Below are positions 15,365 through 24,252 of a DNA stretch of 64,000 nt, piece after piece. The notes under the pieces are model-generated. The model worked only from the letters and a program-made list of their open reading frames with translations, had not been told where the DNA came from and made no database searches. The DNA is from Sporolactobacillus shoreicorticis. GTDB taxonomy: Bacteria; Bacillota; Bacilli; Bacillales; Sporolactobacillaceae. The first letter of the stretch is position 1. Every line of letters begins with the position of its first letter. A program made the position numbers and the translations under genes. The DNA lies in contig NZ_JAMXWM010000014.1 in NCBI RefSeq assembly GCF_024125445.1, positions 1 to 64,000 on the forward strand, read 5' to 3'.

Positions 15365-16837
15365 ATGGAATCCAGGTTTGACGTGAGGAATGACAGAGAT
15401 CTCACGATGCTGGTTGATTTTTACGAACTAACAATGGGGAATAGCTATCTTGCTGAAGGGGTAGGAGATCAGATCGTTTATTTCGATATGTATTTTCGCA
15501 GGGTTCCGGATGGCGGCGGCTATTGTATTATGGCCGGTGTGGAACAACTGATTGAATATCTAGAAAATCTTCGGTTTACTGACGAGGATATTAATTATTT
15601 GCGTTCAACAAAAGCTTTTTCGGAGAAATTTCTTGATTATCTTTCGACATTCACATTTTCTTGTGACGTTTGGGCAATTCCTGAAGGTTATCCGGTGTTT
15701 CCGAATGAGCCGCTTGTAACAGTCCGAGGTCCTGCGATTCAGGCGCAGCTTCTTGAGACGATGATTCTCGTTACAATCAATCATCAGACCTTGATTGCCA
15801 CTAAAGCAAGTCGGATCTGCCGTGTCGCCGGCAACCGTCCCGTTATGGAATTCGGTTCGAGACGTGCCCAAGGCTATGACGGTGCGATTTATGGTGCCCG
15901 TGCCGCGGTGATTGGCGGATGTTCGGCGACGGCCAACACATTGGCAGGAATGATGTTCGATATCCCTGTTTCCGGGACGATGGCGCACAGCTGGGTTCAG
16001 CTGTTCGACAGTGAATTGGAAGCATTTCGGGCATGGGCCAATGCATATCCGGATCAATGTCTGGTGCTGATCGACACATTTAATGTTTTGAAATCCGGTC
16101 TTCCGAACGCGATCCAGGTATTCAAAGAATTACGCGCACAAGGGCATGAACCGCTAGGCATTCGCATTGATTCCGGCGATATTACTTATCTGACCAAAAA
16201 AGTGAGAAAAGCGTTAGATGACGCAGGATTTCCTAAAGCGATCATTGTCATTTCCAATTCACTTGATGAGCATATCATAAAGGATGTACTTGCCGAAGGT
16301 GCGCAAATTAACTCGTTTGGTGTTGGTGAACGGCTGATTACGGCACGTTCCGAACCGGTGTTCGGCGGTGTGTACAAGCTTGTTGCTGTTGAAAAAAATG
16401 GAGAAATTGTTCCACGAATTAAGATCAGTGAAAATGAAGAAAAAATCACAAATCCCGGTTTTAAAAAGATTTATCGTATTTATGATAAGGACGCGGATAA
16501 AGCAATTGCCGATCTCATTTGCGACGAATCGGAAACGATTGATGAGTCGAAGCCGCTGACTTTGTTTGATCCGGTGTTTACTTGGAAAAAGAAAAAGTTA
16601 AAGAGGTATAAGGCTGAGCTCCTGCGCAAAAAAATTTTTAAAGACGGAAAGCTCTGCTATAAAAGTCCTTCTGTAAAGGAAATTCGCAAATTTGCCCAGG
16701 AGCAGGTTCAACGCCAGTGGGCAGAAGTTCTCCGTTTTGAAAATCCCCACAACTATTTTGTGGATCTGTCATGGAAGGTTTGGAATGCAAAATATGATCT
16801 CTTGAACAGCTATTCAGAGGAATTCAGCGGTAAATAA
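15365..16837 (+). CDS. pncB: Nicotinate phosphoribosyltransferase
   Basis: Joins nicotinate to PRPP (with ATP) to form nicotinate mononucleotide in the NAD salvage route. The 490-residue length and the opening DFYELTMGNSYL are typical of the Firmicute enzyme. Core motifs include EFGSRRAQGYDGA, GTMAHSWVQLF with the phosphorylated-type His, and IRIDSGDITYL in the phosphate site. The start has a TTGGAGG site. It is monocistronic, with a strong terminator following. Confidence 0.95.
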   Translation: MESRFDVRNDRDLTMLVDFYELTMGNSYLAEGVGDQIVYFDMYFRRVPDGGGYCIMAGVEQLIEYLENLRFTDEDINYLRSTKAFSEKFLDYLSTFTFSCDVWAIPEGYPVFPNEPLVTVRGPAIQAQLLETMILVTINHQTLIATKASRICRVAGNRPVMEFGSRRAQGYDGAIYGARAAVIGGCSATANTLAGMMFDIPVSGTMAHSWVQLFDSELEAFRAWANAYPDQCLVLIDTFNVLKSGLPNAIQVFKELRAQGHEPLGIRIDSGDITYLTKKVRKALDDAGFPKAIIVISNSLDEHIIKDVLAEGAQINSFGVGERLITARSEPVFGGVYKLVAVEKNGEIVPRIKISENEEKITNPGFKKIYRIYDKDADKAIADLICDESETIDESKPLTLFDPVFTWKKKKLKRYKAELLRKKIFKDGKLCYKSPSVKEIRKFAQEQVQRQWAEVLRFENPHNYFVDLSWKVWNAKYDLLNSYSEEFSGK

Positions 16838-16855
16838 ACGAATGACAAACAATAG

Positions 16856-16894
16856 AGAACCGAAAGGCGCAAAATGTCTTTCGGTTCTTTTTCC
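16856..16894 (+). terminator. Terminator after pncB
   Basis: AGAACCGAAAG pairs perfectly with CTTTCGGTTCT across an 11-nt loop, then T residues. Confidence 0.85.
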
Positions 16895-16956
16895 TATTTA
16901 TTTGTTTTTCGATCATTTTTTGGTCGTGTACCAAAAACAGGACACTATCCATTCAT

Positions 16957-17200
16957 TTAAAGGAGCAGCTCCTTTTTTAAAATTGGAATGTTTATTTTAT
17001 TTTTAGTGCGACCTGCTCTGCGCTCTTTTCGGAACAGATGACATAAACGCCACACCTCAGGTGTAAAACCGAATAAGGGCACTAGTAAATCAATGGTTAT
17101 GTGGTTTTGAAGCAATTTCAAATTTGTTATCTTGGAGAGCTCTTGTCCAACGGTCATTTTTCCAACCGCCTGCGGTCCGAATACTAAGTACAAATTTCAT
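16957..17200 (-). pseudogene. Broken P-loop kinase-like gene (N-terminal remnant)
   Basis: The frame reads YLVFGPQAVGKMTVGQELSK, a P-loop (GPQAVGKMT) that opens a family of AAA/shikimate-kinase-like proteins of about 180 residues, then NHITIDLLVPLFGF. The start codon that has a ribosome binding site, ATG at 17200 (MKF), is one base out of frame with this, and the protein ends after about 78 residues in a lysine-rich tail. Both a 5' frameshift and 3' loss are therefore present. It lies directly downstream of the MFS gene on the same strand. Confidence 0.7.
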
Positions 17201-17226
17201 AAGTAGTTCCCCTTGTCTCTGTAAAA

Positions 17227-18492
17227 TCATGTGTTTGTTATTTGTCTGTCTTTACTGATGATTTTTTGCTGCTTCATGTGTATTGATTGGTAAAAACAAT
17301 AGATACCGGCGCAACTGAATAGCGAGAAGAGAGCAGCCATTCCGTAAGATGGAAGAAAAGCGCCGATGATGACGCCAAGCGATCCAAAGATTTTCGCACC
17401 TTGGAAAACAAGTCCATAGACAGCCATGTAGGTACCGCGCACACGTTCCTGAGCCATTGACGCAAGCATCGTTTGGCAATTGGGGACGTACATCAGCTCC
17501 CCTAATGAAGAGACAATGATCATGAGGAACAGAAGCAGCCAATGATTGCTGAATGCGAGTGTTATGTAGCCTGAACTGTACAAAACGAGTCCGGTAAAAA
17601 GGACATGATTAGGACGATAATGCTTCATCCATTGATTGACAACCAGTGTAAAAACAACGATGAATACTGTGTTTTCAACACGCAGCCAGCTCAGCAATGT
17701 CAATCCGTCCACATTGCGGTTCCAGATGACTGAATGAAACTCACGCGAAAGGCGTATCGCAATATAGTTGTTCATTTGAAATTCAAGTGAAAGAATAAGT
17801 AGGTGAGCGAGACAAAAAACAAGAAAACGGCGGTTGGTCATTACAGTTTGGTAACTCTTACCCATATCTTTAATAAATTGGGCAACGGTCGCTGTTTGAT
17901 TATTCCGAACATGGTGCCGACGATTTTCATTCATAAAGAAAGCGAGCAGAACGAAAACAACGATTGAGGTCAGGGCGAGAATGATAAAAAGCATGAAGCG
18001 ATAACGGTTAAAATATAAACCACCGATAATTGTACCAGCAGCGATCGAAAGATTTACCGACCAATAGTTCATGCTGTACATAAATTGCCGATTCTCATTT
18101 GTGCTTACGTCAATGAGCATTGCCTCAGCTGCGGGATTCATGAATCCACTGCTGACACTTTGAAGGAGCATCATAATAAACGTAATCTCCGGCGATAGAA
18201 ACCAAGGGGAATTTGCAGCTGCCATTAAGGAAAAGGCGGCAATTTGTATTAGTTGAGCACTGATCATTACTCGTTTTCTGCCAAAGCGATCGGACGTATA
18301 CCCGCCGAAAAAACTAACGCTTAATGAAGTCAGTACATTAAGCAGCAGAAGAAAACCTGCTGTTGCGGTACCGAACTCTTTTGCAAAGTATATGGCCATA
18401 AATGGGAAAACCATATTTCCGACGAATCGTGAAATAAAAGAAGTAAGAAGACGGATTTTAATGTTCCGGTGCAAGCTTAGAAATGTGTTCAT
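17227..18492 (-). CDS. MFS exporter, divergent from an SgrR-like gene
   Basis: A 421-residue, 12-helix MFS protein. Helix 2-3 loop motif A is present as GGYTSDRFGRKRVMIS. The ATG at 18492 (MNTFLSLHRN) follows an AGGGG site and is preferred over an earlier in-frame start that would add 19 residues. The substrate is unknown; the pairing with an SgrR-type regulator recalls the sgrR-setA sugar-efflux arrangement in E. coli. Confidence 0.87.
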   Translation of the reverse strand: MNTFLSLHRNIKIRLLTSFISRFVGNMVFPFMAIYFAKEFGTATAGFLLLLNVLTSLSVSFFGGYTSDRFGRKRVMISAQLIQIAAFSLMAAANSPWFLSPEITFIMMLLQSVSSGFMNPAAEAMLIDVSTNENRQFMYSMNYWSVNLSIAAGTIIGGLYFNRYRFMLFIILALTSIVVFVLLAFFMNENRRHHVRNNQTATVAQFIKDMGKSYQTVMTNRRFLVFCLAHLLILSLEFQMNNYIAIRLSREFHSVIWNRNVDGLTLLSWLRVENTVFIVVFTLVVNQWMKHYRPNHVLFTGLVLYSSGYITLAFSNHWLLLFLMIIVSSLGELMYVPNCQTMLASMAQERVRGTYMAVYGLVFQGAKIFGSLGVIIGAFLPSYGMAALFSLFSCAGIYCFYQSIHMKQQKIISKDRQITNT

Positions 18493-18642
18493 GCATTCAA
18501 CCCCTGTCATTGCGCAATTGGTATGATCATTGTGGTATAAAATAAACAATGAAAAAAGTGTAGAATGAAATAAATCATTTTCCCTTTTCTACAGAGAAAA
18601 AAAGGTACAATGAGAAGAGGCGGGAAAGCAGGTGAACAATGA

Positions 18643-20412
18643 ATGCTATTTGATTACTACACAGAATTCTATCTGGCTAAAGCTCAAGGCGCGTATCAAC
18701 AGGTGAAGATAAGTATCAGTGAGTGCGCTCGTATTTTTTATTGTTCGGAGCGTAATGCGAAACTAATCATACATAAGCTTGAACATGAGCATTGGATTCA
18801 GTGGGTAAGCGGACGAGGAAGGGGAAATAAATCACAGGTCGCTTTTCTTAAACCCTTGAGTTCGCTCGTTGACGAGCAGATTGATCAATTCATTAAGTCG
18901 CATCAATTGGACAAAGCACTCACGTTCATTCAATCACATTCACTTCCTGACTCCGTAACAGAGAAATGCTACAAACGGATAACGCAGGAGTTTGGCTATC
19001 GGACGGAAAACAAGGAACACCAGGAGATGGATATACTCCGCATTCCAATGAGACGACGGCTTGCTACACTGGATCCCGCGTTTGCCGCAATCACAAGTGA
19101 GTCACATATTGCTCGGCAGCTGTTTGATTGTTTAGTAAACTATAATATTGATTTGGATGCATTTGTGCCTCATTTGGCTCATTCTTGGGAGGTATCATCA
19201 GATCAAAGAAGGTGGACGTTCTATCTGCGAAAAGGGGTGACCTTTCATCATGGCAGAGAACTGACTTCAGAGGATGTTTTGTTCACCATTAGGCGCATTT
19301 GCGATCCGGTAAATCAAGTGCCATGCCGCTGGTACTTTCGATCAATAAGCGATGTGTCCGCGGTCCATCCTTATGTGCTTAAGCTGACTTTTACCGAACC
19401 GACACCGGCTTTGCTATTCTTTAGTTCATTAAATCTCGCCATTCTATCTTCTGATGTTGGATTTAATCCGGAGCACATTATTGGAACTGGCCCCTTTAGA
19501 ATCGTAAAATACAATAGTCGGCAGCTTGTACTCGAACGTTTTGGAGATTATTTCAACTTGCGTGCATTGCTGAACCGCGTTGAGCTCTACTACGCACCGG
19601 ATCTGATCAGTTCGCAAAAGACTTATGATGTCCCCAATAAGCAGCGTCAATCGGTCAATCATGAGGAAGTTCATGAGGATATCGGCAGTAATTATATTAT
19701 GTTTAATTTTAAGAAAAAAGGTCCGCAGCAAGACTATCAGTTTCGAAAGCTGTTTGATTTGATTATTGATCGTCAGGCGCTGATTCATGAACTTGGAGGC
19801 AATCGTGTTCGAGTCTCGAATAGCTTTCTTGAGACAGAATCCGGAGAACCGTCGCGCGTTATTGCTAGGGATGATCAAGTGAAGCAATCCCTTTTTCACA
19901 GTCGTTATAATGGAGAGATGCTTAAATTCTATTATTTTGGTCATCATGCGGTGAAATTGGACGCGCAATGGATTCAAAAACGGGCGGCAGAACGCGGGAT
20001 TCATCTTGAACTCCATCCATTGTCGCTGAGTGATTTCTATAGTGAGCAGCTTACCGAGGAAGCGGATATGGTATTGGGTGGAGAAGTAATGGAAGAAAAT
20101 CACGAACTCGGTATTGCTCATCTGTTTCGTGATGAAAGCAGTTTAATTAGGCGAATGATCAATCAAGAACAGGCGCGTCGAATCGACCTTTTTATTGATC
20201 AGTTTCTTCAAACGGGTAACGAGATTGCGACGTGCAGAGTCTTTCAACAGCTCGAGGATTACATGAAAAAGAATCACTTACTGATCTTTATGTATCACAG
20301 CAGCCGGGAAATCATGTTTCATTCGGCCTTGGAAGGTATAAAGCTTAATGCGTTCGGTTGGGCTGATTTCAGCAAATTGTGGATTAAGCCTGACCTGAGC
20401 GCAGGAAAATGA
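18643..20412 (+). CDS. SgrR-like regulator with solute-binding domain
   Basis: A 589-residue fusion. The N-terminal ~115 residues form an SgrR-type winged helix (ISISECARIFYCSERNAKLI then HWIQWVSGRGRGNKSQVAF). From about residue 135 follows an oligopeptide-binding-protein (SBP_bac_5) fold: LATLDPAFAAITSESHIARQ, LAHSWEVSSDQRRWTFYLRK and GVTFHHGRELTSEDVLFT. There is no signal peptide, so the binding domain acts inside the cell, as in E. coli SgrR, which senses sugar-phosphate stress. It lies divergent from an MFS exporter that is its likely target. The ligand is unknown. Confidence 0.87.
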   Translation: MLFDYYTEFYLAKAQGAYQQVKISISECARIFYCSERNAKLIIHKLEHEHWIQWVSGRGRGNKSQVAFLKPLSSLVDEQIDQFIKSHQLDKALTFIQSHSLPDSVTEKCYKRITQEFGYRTENKEHQEMDILRIPMRRRLATLDPAFAAITSESHIARQLFDCLVNYNIDLDAFVPHLAHSWEVSSDQRRWTFYLRKGVTFHHGRELTSEDVLFTIRRICDPVNQVPCRWYFRSISDVSAVHPYVLKLTFTEPTPALLFFSSLNLAILSSDVGFNPEHIIGTGPFRIVKYNSRQLVLERFGDYFNLRALLNRVELYYAPDLISSQKTYDVPNKQRQSVNHEEVHEDIGSNYIMFNFKKKGPQQDYQFRKLFDLIIDRQALIHELGGNRVRVSNSFLETESGEPSRVIARDDQVKQSLFHSRYNGEMLKFYYFGHHAVKLDAQWIQKRAAERGIHLELHPLSLSDFYSEQLTEEADMVLGGEVMEENHELGIAHLFRDESSLIRRMINQEQARRIDLFIDQFLQTGNEIATCRVFQQLEDYMKKNHLLIFMYHSSREIMFHSALEGIKLNAFGWADFSKLWIKPDLSAGK

Positions 20413-20430
20413 CTGATTAAGGAGAAAATG

Positions 20431-21189
20431 ATGAAGTTTATTTCATGGAATGTTAATGGATTTCGCGCATTGCAGCGAAAAATGGATGTTTACAGCTGGC
20501 TTGTGGAAACGGGGGCCGACGCCCTCTGCATTCAAGAAACGAAAATGCATCGGGACCAAGTTCAATTTGAAACGCCAGGCTATTTTCAATATTGGAACGA
20601 GGCTGTTCGCAAGGGGTATTCTGGAACGGCAATTTTCACAAAAAATGAGCCGATAAATGTTACCTATGGAATGGGTATTGAAGCGCACGATCAAGAGGGA
20701 AGATTGATTACGCTTGAATACGATAACTACTATTTGATTACTGTTTATACGCCCAATGCAAAGCGCGATTTGACGCGGCTGGATTATCGACTTGAATGGG
20801 GGGCGGCATTCACAAACTATATCCAACAGTTAGATCGGATAAAGCCGGTTATTTTCTGCGGGGATTTGAATGTCGCGCATCAGGAAATAGACCTGACCTA
20901 CCCGAGGAATAATAGTGGAAACTCAGGCTTCACTCAGGAAGAACGGGAAGATTTTTCTGCTCTGCTAAGCAATGGATTTATCGACACCTATCGCGCGCTT
21001 TATCCTGATCGAACAGGTGCTTATTCATGGTGGTCGTTCCAATTCAACGCAAGACAAAGAAATATTGGCTGGCGCATTGACTATTTTGTTACGTCACAAT
21101 GTTTGAAAGAGTACATTATTGATGCGAAAATTCTCTGGGATGTGGTTGGCTCTGATCACTGCCCGGTCGAACTTAAACTTGCTGAATAA
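20431..21189 (+). CDS. exoA: Exodeoxyribonuclease III / AP endonuclease
   Basis: A 252-residue class II AP endonuclease for base-excision repair. Catalytic and metal residues are visible in NVNGFRAL, CIQETKMH (Glu), YTPNA, CGDLNVAHQEIDL, WWSFQFNARQRNIGWRIDY and VGSDHCPVEL (Asp-His). Of two adjacent ATGs, the second fits the AAGGAG site (6 nt). It follows the SgrR-like gene by only 18 bp, so it may be co-transcribed. Confidence 0.95.
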   Translation: MKFISWNVNGFRALQRKMDVYSWLVETGADALCIQETKMHRDQVQFETPGYFQYWNEAVRKGYSGTAIFTKNEPINVTYGMGIEAHDQEGRLITLEYDNYYLITVYTPNAKRDLTRLDYRLEWGAAFTNYIQQLDRIKPVIFCGDLNVAHQEIDLTYPRNNSGNSGFTQEEREDFSALLSNGFIDTYRALYPDRTGAYSWWSFQFNARQRNIGWRIDYFVTSQCLKEYIIDAKILWDVVGSDHCPVELKLAE

Positions 21190-21466
21190 GAGGCACATGG
21201 CGTGGGTGGAGCGAAAAACGCGTACACGTTTTTTTCGTTCAACTATTATTTAGTGCTAGTGCGGTACCCGCTTATTCCAAATCGAATGAGATTTCGGTCG
21301 CGATGAATGAGGAACAGATCGAAACCGTCATTCAGGAATAGGGTAAGGTGAGAAGACGGGTGGACGAATCAAATTAAAACAGTGCTCGATTTAGATCAAC
21401 AAAACGAACTGGTTGTTCCGGATCGTTTATGGTCGATCATTACAACGAGAATGGCGGGTTTCCAAT
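21190..21466. other. Intergenic stretch, possible gene remnants
   Basis: No intact gene. One short frame reads CSASAVPAYSKSNEISVAMN and then EEQIETVIQE, which looks like the start of a processed secreted protein; another reads KTVLDLDQQNELVVPDRLWS. They are in different frames and no family is recognised. Confidence 0.35.
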
Positions 21467-21507
21467 AAAAAACGGGAGTGAATCAACAATGATTCATTCC
21501 CGTTTCG
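21467..21507 (-). terminator. Terminator of the iron-type dehydrogenase gene
   Basis: On the minus strand AAACGGGAATGAATCA pairs with TGATTCACTCCCGTTT (one G-U or mismatch), then a T run. Confidence 0.85.
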
Positions 21508-21514
21508 TTCTAAA

Positions 21515-22624
21515 TTATTTTACAGCGTTTTGTTCTGACCATTTTTCCAATTCGATCATCGCGTTATAGACTGTGTCAACCGTGCATTTCATTGGATGCA
21601 TGTGAATTAAGGACGTCGGTTTCAATGCGGAGACGGCAATATCACGGATTTCATCCATGCTTAAATCGCCTAAAGAAAGATCCGCTAAAGAAAGAGGAAG
21701 TCCGAGCGCACGGTAAAAAGGCAACAGGCGTTGCATTTCATCCATCTTATTCTCAATCACCAGCTCTACTAAAATTCCGTAAGCTACCTTTATGCCATGG
21801 AGCAGGTGATGTGTCTCAGCTCTGATGGTGAGTGCGTCATGAATGGCGTGAGCAGCCGTTGCCCGGCCGTACTCATCACCGAAACCTGCAACCAATCCGC
21901 TTGCCATAATATTTGTTTCCATGACTTGAGTCCAATCGTCAGTAAGCCTGCCGTCCCTCATGTCTTGAATCGCCTTCTCTGCATGATTCAGCGGGATTTC
22001 AAGACATTGTCGTGCAGCCTCACGTGCGAAGAACAGTGCGAGGCTTTTTCGCGTTGTCTGCTGAAGAAGTAGATCGGATTCGTACCATTTAGCAATGGTA
22101 TCCGCCACTCCGGCGATAAAATAATCGATTGGCGAGTCCAAAATTACCCGAGGTTCAACGAGAACGAGACTCGTCTGTGACGGATAGATCTCATGACCGA
22201 TGCATTCACCGTTATCTTTATAGAGCACGGAAAGGCAGGACCATGCAGCACAATTGCTGGCCATTGTCGGGAGTAAAATAACGGGAACAGAACCAGCCTT
22301 ATATCCGGCAGCTTTTGCTGTATCCAGTACCTTGCCACCGCCAAGGCCGATGATTGCGTTGATTTTCTCATTTTTGACCAAATCAATGATTCTCTGAATT
22401 TCGTTATTAGAGCACTCGCCGTTAAATAAGACATCAACGACTTGAATGCCTTGTCTTGATAAATCAGGTAAATACCTAGCCGCCTTTTTCATCGATTTTG
22501 TCCCATGTAGAAAGAGCACGCGTTTGATGAAACGTGTTTCGAGTGCCGATGCGAGTCGCTCATAGGCACCAACCTCCGAAATATATTCCTGAGGAGCAAT
22601 TCTTGAAATTAATTGTAATGTCAT
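21515..22624 (-). CDS. Iron-containing alcohol dehydrogenase family (GldA/HcxA-like)
   Basis: A 369-residue NAD(P)-dependent group III dehydrogenase. The nucleotide site is IIGLGGGKVLDTAKAAGY followed by LPTMASNCAAWSC; metal ligands are expected at Asp in AGVADTIAKWYE and His in HAIHDAL and HHLLHGIKVAYG. The pattern is nearer glycerol dehydrogenase and the 2-hydroxycarboxylate dehydrogenase HcxA than fermentative alcohol dehydrogenases; substrate uncertain. The ATG at 22624 lies 9 nt from AAGGAG; two earlier in-frame starts are less suited. Confidence 0.85.
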   Translation of the reverse strand: MTLQLISRIAPQEYISEVGAYERLASALETRFIKRVLFLHGTKSMKKAARYLPDLSRQGIQVVDVLFNGECSNNEIQRIIDLVKNEKINAIIGLGGGKVLDTAKAAGYKAGSVPVILLPTMASNCAAWSCLSVLYKDNGECIGHEIYPSQTSLVLVEPRVILDSPIDYFIAGVADTIAKWYESDLLLQQTTRKSLALFFAREAARQCLEIPLNHAEKAIQDMRDGRLTDDWTQVMETNIMASGLVAGFGDEYGRATAAHAIHDALTIRAETHHLLHGIKVAYGILVELVIENKMDEMQRLLPFYRALGLPLSLADLSLGDLSMDEIRDIAVSALKPTSLIHMHPMKCTVDTVYNAMIELEKWSEQNAVK

Positions 22625-23010
22625 GTGCATTCTCTCCTTAAAAAAGATCCTTTTCATCTGTTCAGGTTTTGTTAATTTTATCTTGCGATTATCAACGTGG
22701 CGGCAAATGAGCTGAAAAACATTAATTATAACTATAACGGTGCATTGTTGATTACTTTTGAAACAAACACATCAGGTGAACTTTATACTAGTCGTTTATT
22801 ATTGAAACTGTCAATCTAAAAGTGCTTGAAAAACCAATCTTTTTTATCGGATTTTAATGCAAATATAGCATCATTTTAATTCAATAGTCTGTCAAGCCTT
22901 TTTATAGCTTCATCATGGTGATTTTATTATACTTATTTATAACTGAATCGTTTATTGAAATGGATCAGATTTTCTACGAAATGACCAAAATTTTTGGAAA
23001 AGAGAGACGG
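22625..23010. other. Divergent intergenic region
   Basis: AT-rich, between two divergent dehydrogenase genes. The plus-strand frame of the downstream dehydrogenase stays open back to 22915, but it encodes a hydrophobic, non-conserved extension without a ribosome binding site. No operator or RNA structure stands out. Confidence 0.4.
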
Positions 23011-23982
23011 GTGAAGACATTGGAGAAGATCATATTTGGTTTTGATGAAGAATTCGATTTGCCTGAAATTGATATTGAAGCATTGAAAAAGGAATATGCG
23101 AATCGATTTGAGTTTGTTACCTTGTGGAATGAAGCAATTCCTGATGGTGTGTTTATTGAAGATGCTGTGGCATTCATTGGCGGGCCTTCAAGTGAATTGC
23201 TGCGAAAAATGCCTTCTCTGCGCTGGCTGCAGCTGCCTAGTGCCGGGGCAAATCATATGACGCAGCACCCTGATCTGGCACGTGAGGTGACACTCACGAA
23301 TTCCAGCGGTGTGTTTGGTGTGCTGGGGGCAGAACATACCATAGCGCTACTCCTTGCATTCACAAGAGAAATTCCACGCTATGTAAAACAAACAGCGCGT
23401 CGAATCTGGAATTTAGGTAATCGATGTCTGCAAATTGACGGTTCAACAGTTGCAATCATTGGTTATGGCGACATTGGATCGGAAATTGCGCATCGATTAA
23501 AAGCATTCGGAGCTCAAATTCTTGCTGTAAAAAGAACGGCGGGAACGATTCCGGAGGATGCAGACGCTGTTTTTACAATGGACGGACTTAATAAGGTGCT
23601 GGCAGTTTCGGATTTTGTTGTCAATGTACTTCCTTTAACAAAGGAAACCGAGCATGTATTCAATGACAAGCGCTTTGAATCAATGAAAAGCGGAGCGATT
23701 TTCATCAATGTTGGACGTGGAGGTACTGTTGATGAAGATGCTTTGATTCATGTGTTGACCTCGGGGAAACTTGGCGGTGCGGGCCTTGATGTAACCGGCA
23801 ACGAGCCGCTGCCGGAGAATAGCCGATTATGGGATCTTCCTAATGTGTTAATTACCTCTCACTCATTGGGAGTCGGGCCGGACAAATACACGAAAAGGGC
23901 AGCACTGATCAAAAGAAATATAGAAAAATTCAGTAAGAATGAGCCGCTTGAAAAGATTGTGAATCGTAATCTTGGCTATTAA
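23011..23982 (+). CDS. D-isomer-specific 2-hydroxyacid dehydrogenase
   Basis: A 323-residue NAD-dependent enzyme. The Rossmann motif VAIIGYGDIGSEIAHRLKAFG is present, with catalytic Arg and Glu in NVGRGGTVDEDALIHVL and GAGLDVTGNEPLPENS, and the usual His replaced in the family manner at TSHSLGVGP. It resembles phosphoglycerate dehydrogenase-like and glyoxylate/hydroxypyruvate reductases; the acid is unknown. The GTG at 23011 gives the family length; an open frame to 22915 would add 32 residues with no similarity. Ribosome binding site weak. Confidence 0.83.
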   Translation: MKTLEKIIFGFDEEFDLPEIDIEALKKEYANRFEFVTLWNEAIPDGVFIEDAVAFIGGPSSELLRKMPSLRWLQLPSAGANHMTQHPDLAREVTLTNSSGVFGVLGAEHTIALLLAFTREIPRYVKQTARRIWNLGNRCLQIDGSTVAIIGYGDIGSEIAHRLKAFGAQILAVKRTAGTIPEDADAVFTMDGLNKVLAVSDFVVNVLPLTKETEHVFNDKRFESMKSGAIFINVGRGGTVDEDALIHVLTSGKLGGAGLDVTGNEPLPENSRLWDLPNVLITSHSLGVGPDKYTKRAALIKRNIEKFSKNEPLEKIVNRNLGY

Positions 23983-24030
23983 TTGTTTTTTTTTTGCTTC
24001 ATCGGTTGTCGCCAAATAAATACAGATGAG

Positions 24031-24058
24031 GGATTCCCAAATTAGGGGGTCCTTTTTT
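24031..24058 (+). terminator. Terminator after the hydroxyacid dehydrogenase
   Basis: GGATTCCC pairs with GGGGGTCC (two G-U) across a short loop, then six T residues. Confidence 0.65.
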
Positions 24059-24252
24059 CGTGACTTACGACTTATTCACCTCTTTTTCATCAATCGAAAC
24101 AAAGATGTAATCAAATTTTGTCGGAAAAACGCGTCATGAGTTGTTATAATAGAGTCAGGCAAAAAATTACGAGTTAGATAATCTCATAGCAAATAGAGCA
24201 GACACCTTTTTTAATCGTGCATGCTTTCTTGATGTGCTTAAGGAGTAGAGTG

